Source of the DNA: Amanita rubescens
Taxonomy: Eukaryota; Basidiomycota; Agaricomycetes; Agaricales; Amanitaceae
DNA length: 64,000 nucleotides
Direction: 5' to 3'
Assembly: GCA_015039365.1 (NCBI GenBank)
Contig: WION01000017.1
Span: forward strand, 310,001 to 374,000
A model generated the notes under the pieces. It ran no database searches, was not told the DNA's origin, and saw only the letters and a program-made list of their open reading frames with translations. Positions 56,507 to 64,000 of the stretch are shown in pieces. Every line of letters begins with the position of its first letter. Within the stretch, counting starts at the first letter, position 1. A program made the translations under genes and the position numbers.

Positions 56507-58024
56507 ATGCCAGTTGTCCAACCAGGCTCCAGAATTCTCGTTACAGGCGGAAACAGCTACATCGGTGTTGGCGCCATTCGTGCCCTACTCGACCAGGGGT
56601 TCGCTGTTCGCGCTACCGTTAGGTCGAAGGAGAAGAATCTATGGCTTGAAGACCTCTTCAAAGAGTATAAGGATAAGTTTGAACTGGTTGTTGTTGAAGA
56701 TATCCAAAAGGTGTGTGGGTTTTGACGAGGTCCGAGTGGATTGCTGACCGTGGTGGCGGTCTACAGGAAGGAGCATTTGACGAGGTTATAAAAGGCGTAG
56801 ATGCGATTGAGCATACGTCCTCGCCGGTTACGTTTAATCTTGAGGATCCAGACGGTGCGGTCGTTTTTTTTCTTTATAGAGGCGTTGGTAAAAGTTAATG
56901 CCATCAGAGATTATCGGGCCTGCCGTGAAAGGTACACTCGGGATATTGAAGAGCGCTCTCAAAGTGTGCGTGCATTTGCCAGGTCTATCATGTCTTTGTG
57001 TCGACCCGACCCCATTGACCCTGTTGCAGCCCTGCAATAAAGCGCGTCGTTGTTGTTGGTTCGATTGCTGGGGTTGCTTCGCACCCTCGTTCAAGTGGAG
57101 AACCTAAAAAGTTCACTGAAAATGATTGGAACGACGAGTCCGTGAGGCAAGTGGAGCGGCTCGGGAAAGGGGCGATGGGTGCAGACAAGTATTCCGCGTC
57201 AAAGACGCTCTCGGAGAAGGGTAACTGGGTTGCAAGTTGCTTTCGTGGAAAGCGACTGACACAAGCGCGTAGCTGCGTGGGCTTTTTACAGGGAACACCA
57301 GAAGGACGTCAATTGGGACATGGTGGCCATCCTCCCTGCATATGTGCGCTTATCCTCCAGATTTGAAACATCCCATGAACTAATTATATCGTTATAGGTC
57401 TTTGGGGTAAGTTAGGCCTCAATTGCACCCCGGGCGGCTAATGCACCATCCGTTCACAGCTAACTTCTAATCCTGTTTCAAAACCAAAAGATTTAAACCT
57501 GTCCATGAGGCACTTTTACGAGATGGTGATAGGACCCGAGAATGATAGGACAGAAGAGGCAAACCAGCTCGCTTCTCTAGGTTATGGAGGTGTTGATATC
57601 AAAGACGTTTCTGAAGCGATGGTGAAAGCGTTGATTGTCCCTGAAGTGGCTGGGGAGCGGTTTATCGTTTGTGCTCGTGAGTAAAATGCGAACCTGCGCA
57701 GTAGAATGTCAAATCTGACGTGCGTTCCCAGTTAATTTTCGTTGGCAAGATTATCGTGAGTGGGAAAACAATCTCGAAATCCGGAGCTGATTTGTACTTG
57801 AGGCAGGTGATGCGGCTAATCAAATCGCATCATCTGCGATTCCCTCTCGTGCATCTGGTACAACTAACCCTCTGCCTGTTGGTGAGCCAGGGTCGGGGAA
57901 GAAAGAGCCATATTACGTTGGGTTTGATGGATCCAAGGCGGCAACGGTTCTAGGGTTACATTATCGGGGGATGGAAGAGACGATGAGAGACATTCTAGTC
58001 CAGTGCGAGCGGAGGGGATGGTGA
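56507..58024 (+). pseudogene. GRE2-like NAD(P)-dependent reductase, interrupted
   Basis: An extended short-chain dehydrogenase. It has the Rossmann motif ILVTGGNSYIGVGAIRALL, VDAIEHTSSPV, PSEIIGPAVKGTLGILKSAL, VVVGSIAG, the catalytic YSASK, WAFYREHQKDVNWD, LPAYVFG, DLNLSMRHFYE, GVDIKDVSEAMV, FRWQDY and a C terminus YYVGFDGSKAATVLG...ERRGW. Most introns are phase-consistent. Two lesions are visible: no splice choice joins 56855 to the SEIIGPAV exon in frame, and an in-frame TGA (57788-57790) cuts the last exon about 78 residues before the family's end. It could be a recent pseudogene, or RNA evidence could rescue the model. Confidence 0.7.
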
Positions 58025-58312
58025 ACGCTGCAACTGCTAAAATACTGAGGTCGTCCCTGACTCACGCCGCCTGTTTCATAGTGCAAAAACTAATGCAATC
58101 TGGAGGAATCACCATTGATTGTAGTTTATATTGAATGGCGAGGAAGCCGTGAGGGGTAATGCTACAATACTAATACGTAAAACGACAAATTGAACGGCAC
58201 CAGTGAATAGTGTCTGAGTGTATTGGAACTTGACGTGATCGAACTTGAGGTCTGAGCAATTGCTCGTAAGCAACACGCATGCGACGAAGAGATAAAATAT
58301 GCGCACCTCATT

Positions 58313-58794
58313 TCAACATATATGCCATGTAGGATCATCATCAGCATCTAGGAACAGCTGCGCCTTAAACTTGGCCATCCGACGGGCAGTGGGGCGGTGC
58401 GTGTCAGAATATGTGGGACCACGCCTGTAAAAAGCGGCAATAATCGCCTCTTCTTCCATCCCGCTCTCTCTTGGTAGGCTGACATTCAGAATTGCTACTG
58501 GACATCCGGCCTCCTGAGCAGCATGCCGTGCTATAAACGCTTTCACATGTCGCCTGAAGGGGCCTGCTGATGTTTTGACATCATATAGTCCTTTACTGCG
58601 TGCCCGATTCAGGAAGAACTTTTGCATGAACTTGTCGTCGATGAGGTAACCGAGTACAACTTCTCGGCTCTTCATTTCGTCTTCCAAGGGTGGCGATGGA
58701 AAGAACTTGGTGGAAGATGAGCTGGGGAGAATCAGCGTAAATGACATTTCTCTGCACTGTGCGCAGACGCTCACTGTGTATCCGGCGCCGACAT
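58313..58794 (-). CDS. Small two-exon family protein, intact member
   Basis: Exons 58794-58775 and 58721-58313 with a 53-nt intron give 142 residues. Leader MSAPDT, then SREVVLGYLIDDKFMQKFF, a basic helix with ARSKGLYDV, CPVAILNVSLPRESG, IIAAFYRRGPTYSDT and a C-terminal FKAQLFLDADDDPTWHI. Intact splice sites and close similarity to the members at 62.4 and 63.6 kb suggest recent duplication. Function unknown. Confidence 0.65.
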
Positions 58795-59134
58795 TTCACG
58801 TATTGCTAAGTGGACGATGAAAGCAGAACATGTTCTGGCTTTTTATAGTTGAACTGTCACTCGCGAGTCACGCGTCACGCGCCAGGCGTGCGACATCGAA
58901 ACAAAAGGGAAGCTTATTAGTCATTTGCCAGAAGAATCGCCTCCCGTCTTGCACGATACTAGCTAAGACCCATTCTTTTGACATTGTCCGCGTCCTTATT
59001 CGTATTTATCTCTAGATTTAGACTATTGTCCACCACGAGATGCTGATGCGTTGTCGTTTCCGCAGCTCCGAGTCTTTTGTTTTGTGAATCGGTACCTCCA
59101 TTTAGAAAATTCAGGGAAAGAGAACAATGGAAGG

Positions 59135-60475
59135 ATGACGACCTCCTCCAGCGTACTTAAACGCGCTGGTTATCCATCCTCTCTGTCCTCGCACCCTCTC
59201 TTTCTGCCATTTTCAAGTCATTCCAACGTTGGTGTCTTTCATCCGAGCCATCGGCTTTCCTATCATGTACGCTCCTGAATCTCTCACTGTCCCACACCCG
59301 GAACTGACCAGTTCGAGTATACAGTCTTCACATTTTATCTTCCCCACGAACAAATCATGAAACAAAGGTCTCATGAGGAGCCTGTACCTGAAAGCGATGT
59401 GAATCACTTTGCGATTGTATGAACAGTGCCAGTACTTTCAATTGCCTGAAAACATTAACTATTCCAGGACGAGATTACACTCTTGTATGACGGTCCTTTT
59501 TATCTCAACAAGAAACTTTTCGACTTCTTTGGGATCTTATTTCGCCGGGCACTGAAATACACATCAAACCCTCGCAACCTAGAAGCACTTTGGAAACCCG
59601 TGTACTTTGTGTGGTTGGATCGAATGGCGTCCAAATATGCGAACCTTGTCTGCTTTCAAGAACAACCAGTCTGGTCGACCCCAAAACCACTGGACCCTGA
59701 TCGGAGCATAACGGGAGGCAAGGGTCAATTTATCACGCTGTTCCCTGACCTTGGGATCGCTAGAATAGGCGAAGACACAGATGTATGGCTACTGCTTTGT
59801 GAGTTGAAGCGCTCCCCGAGACGAGCATACATGAAACAGAGTTTGGAGCTTGGATCAAATGGCTGGCAGGATCTGCTCGAAAAAATGCGGACAGCCATCA
59901 GTCAAGTTCAGCGACAGGCGTTCATTGCCCTTCATAAAGAAGATGATGCGACAGAAATCTTCCTACTTGCCGCCTGTGGACCATTTTGGACATACGTATT
60001 TGCCTCGCGCGAGCAGATTGAGGCATTCACACCTCAAACAACCGGTGATCAGGAAGAAGAAGAGCTCAGTGACGAGTCCTCGGGACAACTTGATGAACTC
60101 GAAGGCCGAGTCCTTGAACAAGCTGAAATACTTGACCTTGAAAAGTCTCGCGAGGTGGACGGGGATGAAGACCTTGTTCAGGAAGACGTGCTGTCTATCT
60201 CTTCTGGATTTGAAATGACGCGGGAGCATCTGTTTGGTACTAGCGATGATAATAACGATCTCGGAGGACTTGAGGGAAATGATTCGACAGAATTATTGGA
60301 GCCGCATATACCAGAGGAAATCGCTGGGGCAAGTCTTAAAGCCGGTCTGCCATGGGCAGACGTCATGGTTACAGGCTCAACGGCGTCGAATAAGGGGATC
60401 AACGACGTCCGTGGTGGAATCAATCAGCTGATGAAGAAATGGGCAGACACTCAGAAGAAGAATCGCCCCACTTGA
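59135..60475 (+). CDS. Unrecognised protein with PD-...ExK pattern (nuclease-like fold?)
   Basis: Exons 59135-59266, 59312-59416 and 59468-60475 join in phase 0 with introns of 45 and 51 nt to give 414 residues. The first exons have a Ser-rich start, then SHRLSYH|FEYTVFTFYLPHEQIM. The large exon has a conserved-looking block (about residues 80-240) with an FPDLGIARI strand, then DVWLLLCELKRSP, then a helix and ATEIFLLAACGPFW. PD followed by ExK on a hydrophobic strand is the signature of PD-(D/E)xK nuclease-like folds, though I cannot confirm the fold. The C-terminal 130 residues are acidic and disordered. The gene looks intact, unlike its neighbours. Confidence 0.6.
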
Positions 60476-61344
60476 AAACAATATTGTAAGTGATCGTTAT
60501 ACCTTGATATTAATCCTGGGACCGATTTGACTGTTCAGATGTAGTCTATATGTTTAAGCCGAGTCAAGCTATGCCAGCCTCGAACCGCGAGATCGTGACC
60601 GTCACCGTACGATACGTAACGTAGTCTCCTCTTGTACAACTTGGCGTGCTATATGCGTTGTATTTTGTGAATTGTGAGATGCTAGTTTTTGGGGAAAGGC
60701 GTGGAATTTACAAACAACCTCGCCGCACCTCTCAGCTTAATGTTCGCTTATTTCGAATTTGGCGGGGGTGCAAACTATGGTTCCGATCGGGGAAATGGAG
60801 CAGCTGAATTATCAACGCGATCATCGGCAATTCTAACTTGAGCCAGTAACCTGAACACCATAAGTGTCGTGAAAATAACAAATTGAACGGCATCAGTGCT
60901 GGAGAGTGTATCAGAGCTAGGCATGTGCACGGATTCAGAGCTGTACATAAATGAACTATTTCACTACGAATCAGTGAGATTTGGGCAATAAAAGACTGAA
61001 TGTCGAGCTGGGTGGAAATAAGCGCAGATACCCCTTTTCTGCACGCACGGAGGCTCACTGTATATCCGTCGCCGACATTTCACCTATCGCTAGGTGGGAG
61101 AATATGCTTCGCCACCGTGGCACTCACTGTCACGCTAAGCGCTGTACTTCACTTTCCGTTACTACTCCGGAAGGATAGTATGGCATGGGAATCCGAGTCA
61201 TACTAATACGTAAAAAAAATAATCGAACGGCACGTATCTTACTATCAGAGCTGTACTACGAACCAGTGAGAGTTAGGCAATGATACACTGAATGTGTCGT
61301 AAGCAACACGCATGGGACGCAAGTGGTAAATATGTGAACCTCAT
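60476..61344. other. Relic region with family 5' and 3' flank fragments
   Basis: Contains stray copies of the small-family flanks: AACAAATTGAACGGCATCAG near 60.88 kb and a leader-exon-like ACTGTATATCCGTCGCCGACAT near 61.05 kb. No open gene. Confidence 0.5.
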
Positions 61345-61735
61345 TTCAATATGCCATTTGGGGTCATCATCAGCATCTAAGCAGTGGGCGGGTACGTGTC
61401 AGCATATGTGGGACCACGCCTGTAAAAAACGGCAATAATGGCCTCTTCTTTCGCTCCGCTCTCTCTTGGTATGCTGACATGAAATTGGACATCCGGCTTC
61501 TTGAGCAGCATGCCGTGCGAGAAACGCTTTCACATATTGCCTGAAGGGGCTTGCTGATCTCGTGACATCATACAGTCCTTTACTGCGTGCCAGTGCGTGC
61601 CTGATTCAGGAAAAATTTGTGCACGAACTCGTCGTTGATGAGGTAACCGAGTACAACTTCTCGGCTCCTCATTATGTCTTCCAAGGGTGGCAATGAAAAG
61701 TTCTTGATGGAAGATGAGCTGGGGGGGGGATGAGC
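61345..61735 (-). pseudogene. Decayed member of the small two-exon family
   Basis: Reads SREVVLGYLINDEFVHKFF, then breaks at an 8-base tandem duplication (GTGCGTGCCAGTGCGTGCC region near 61590). The C-terminal part has lost about 30 bases before the QLFLD block, and no leader exon follows. Closest to the member at 58313-58794. Confidence 0.65.
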
Positions 61736-62432
61736 ATGAATGCCCGTCTTTGAATTGCGCGCGGAGGCTCGCTGTGCTACAGTTGCGCGCTGCCGCAACG
61801 CTCGCTCCGAGTCTAAGCGTGGGAACCACGCCAACTTTCGAATCACCGTTCCGAAATGATCGGGCCGGAGTTTTACAATTCCGCAACGCGCGCGAACCCC
61901 ACTACATTGTCATTCCCTGTACTGGCCGGCGCGCCACTCAGGACAAGCATCCACACTCCTCCGCTTCCGAAACGGTCGATTAGTCAACTCTGTATTCCCC
62001 TAATGTAAGTGACCGTTATACCTTGATATTAATTCCTTCTTCAGATGTGCCTATATGTATAAGCCAAGTCAAGCTATGCCACTTCCTCTCGGAACCGGCC
62101 GTGACCGTCGCCATCTCGTTTGTGCGATATGTAGCGTAGTTTACAATTTAGTGTGTTATAGATGTTGTCATTTTTCAAACTATCATTAGTTCCGATCGGG
62201 GGAAATCGAGCAATGGATCATCGGAAATTCCAACTTGAGCTGGTAACTTGAACACCGTAAGTGTCGTGAACACAACAAATTGAACGGCATCAGCAGTACT
62301 AGAAGCACCAGTGTATCAGAACTGTACGTAATCGAACTACTTCACAAGTAACCAACCAATGAGATTTGGGCAATAATACACCTATACGCTCGTAAGCAAC
62401 ACACATGTGACGAAGAGATAAGTATGCGCACC

Positions 62433-62922
62433 TCATTTCATTATACGCCATTTCGGATTATGATCCGCAGCTAAGAACAGGCGCGCCTTGAACTTGGTCA
62501 GTTCACCGGTAGTGGGAAGGTACTTGTCAACATATGTGCGACCACGCATGTGAAAAGAGACAAAAATCGCCGCTTCTTTCTCGCCGTTGTCTCTTGGTAG
62601 GCTGACATGCAGAATTGCTATTGAAGATCCCGCCACCCAAGCGGCCTGCCGCGCGATAGTCGCTTTCACATGTCGCTTAAAGGGGGCCTTCAATGCTTTG
62701 TCATCATCCAGTCCTTTACTGCGTGCCTGATTCAGGTAGAACCTCTGCACGAAATTGTCGTCGATGAGGTAACCGAGTGCAACTTCTCGGCCCTTCATTT
62801 CGTCTTCCAAAGGCGGTGGTTTAAAGACCTCGGTGGAAGACAAGCTAGTGTGGGGGGGATGAGCGTGAATGCCCTTAGTCTGCGCTAGTGGAAACTCACG
62901 GCGTGCCTGTCGGCGCCGACAT
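62433..62922 (-). CDS. Small two-exon family protein, intact member
   Basis: Exons 62922-62900 and 62844-62433 with a 55-nt intron give 144 residues. Leader MSAPTGT, then KGREVALGYLIDDNFVQRFY, the basic helix, SSIAILHVSLPRD, FVSFHMRGRTYVDKY and an end with FKARLFLAADHNPKWRI. Its sequence is between the 46-kb and 58-kb members. Confidence 0.65.
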
Positions 62923-63309
62923 CTGGCCAAGTTGATGTAGTTTTAGTAAAACTACCTGCGGTCACACGTCACGCAAATTCACCCACCTGCATCATTGAAG
63001 TAAATTATCGAGTTCTATAAACGCCCGATTCTTTTGATTTGCCAGGCTATCTAACGAACATGGCCATCGCAATTTGTGCCAGACAGGATCCACATCTTCT
63101 ATTATCTATCTCGAAGGTGTCTTCTGGTATTGCGTCGTCAGGGTAGTAGTCCTTAACTACGATCCCCATTGAGGAAATAATAGCGTTGGAAATTGTCATT
63201 CATGACATAACGAAAGGCGTATTCGCGGCCCTTGATCTCATCTGACACACTTGGGAATCACGGTAATTGCGCCGGGCACGTACACTTACGGAGCATTTTC
63301 TGATGACAT

Positions 63310-63480
63310 TTCGCCCGTGACACACCGCGTGTACGCTTGGAATTCTGAAGAGTGCCACTCTCGATTCCTACATGCATACGTCAGATCCATCATGTGCTAC
63401 GCATGTGAACCTGTTGAACCTGGTGCAGCCCTGAAGTAAAGCGGATTGTTAGCGTCGGTTCGATTGCTGTGGGCAAGTGG
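63310..63480 (+). pseudogene. Fragment of the GRE2-like reductase gene
   Basis: TTGGAATTCTGAAGAGTGCC, then GATCCATCATGT, TGCAGCCCTG and GTCGGTTCGATTGCTG follow the same order and spacing as 56938-57075 in the reductase relic, covering an exon end, the intron, and the start of the VVVGSIAG exon. Confidence 0.6.
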
Positions 63481-63648
63481 AGGTTCGGAGCCTGGAAGGC
63501 TACATAGCATTACTAATACGTAAAAAAAAATAGAACGGCACGTATCATACTATCAGAGCTGTACTACAACCGAGGTCTAGGCAATAATACACTGAATGGG
63601 TTCGTAAGAAACACGCATGCGACGAAGAGGTAAATAAATATGCGAACC

Positions 63649-64000
63649 TCATTTCAATATATGCCATTTGGGGTCATCATCAGCATCCAAGAACAGCTGC
63701 GCCTTGAACTTGGCCATCCGACGGGCAGTGGGAAGGTACGTGTCAGAAGATGTAGGACCACGCCTGTAAAGAGCGACAATAATCGCCTCTTCTTTCATTC
63801 CGCTCTCCCTTGGTAGGTTGACATTCAGAATGGCTATTGCACATCCGGCCTCCCGAGCAGCTCGCCGCGCGATAGATGCTTTCACATGTCGCCAGAAGGG
63901 GCCTTCTGATGTTGTGACATCATACAGTCCTTTACTGCGGGCCCGATTCAGCAAGAACTTGCGCACGAACTTGTCGTCGATGATGTAACCGAGCACAACC
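63649..64000 (-). CDS. Small two-exon family protein, cut by window edge
   Basis: Open from the right edge to the stop at 63649. Shows LGYIIDDKFVRKFL, ARSKGLYDV, AIAILNVNLPRESG, FKAQLFLDADDDPKWHI. The leader exon lies beyond the window. Very close to the 58-kb member. Confidence 0.6.
   Translation of the reverse strand, partial: VVLGYIIDDKFVRKFLLNRARSKGLYDVTTSEGPFWRHVKASIARRAAREAGCAIAILNVNLPRESGMKEEAIIVALYRRGPTSSDTYLPTARRMAKFKAQLFLDADDDPKWHILK

Overview
The window is eukaryotic and almost certainly from a mushroom-forming basidiomycete (Agaricomycetes). Genes are cut by many 40-70 nt GT-AG introns. The recognisable families are typical of that group: a DUF6534-like membrane protein pair, a basidiomycete HNH nuclease, a G-domain P-loop GTPase, an NB-ARC/TPR NLR-like protein, and a Ty3/gypsy chromovirus. 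All exon boundaries were read by eye from splice consensus, reading phase and protein conservation; none is supported by transcript data.

Layout. 1-7060: two tandem paralogues (the first cut by the window edge) of an unrecognised Ser/Lys-rich protein. 7735-8657: a UTP16/BUD21-like ribosome biogenesis factor. 9953-11266 (minus): an HNH nuclease, with related repeats on both sides. 12199-17127: a P-loop GTPase gene whose middle, 13824-16512, is a run of 44 consecutive 3-nt exons between 45-70 nt introns. This is the most unusual object here. 17977-19826: tRNA m5U54 methyltransferase TRM2. 19878-21101: a segment duplicated at 42541-43760. 21788-29924: a complete, very young chromovirus with 452-bp LTRs, gag, pol ending in a chromodomain, and an extra third ORF. 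30670-38586 (minus): an NLR-like NB-ARC protein of about 2,600 residues with 48 tandem TPRs, many nearly identical.

The second half is a gene graveyard. 41086-42545 (minus) is a broken eIF3e copy that stops where the duplicated segment begins. 43868-45961 is a terminal-inverted-repeat element with a 10-bp target duplication and a solo LTR relic inside. Two convergent DUF6534-like genes lie at 50636-54828. A POL1 (DNA polymerase alpha) fragment and a broken GRE2-like reductase are nearby. From 46 kb to the right edge, a small unrecognised two-exon family occurs in intact and decayed copies on both strands, duplicated together with its 3' flank. One intact 414-residue gene at 59135-60475 has a PD-...ExK pattern suggestive of a nuclease-like fold.

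Functionally, the left 20 kb mixes housekeeping genes (UTP16, TRM2) with fast-evolving signalling or defence-type genes (GTPase, NLR, HNH). The right side is an accessory region shaped by duplication, inversion and transposons.
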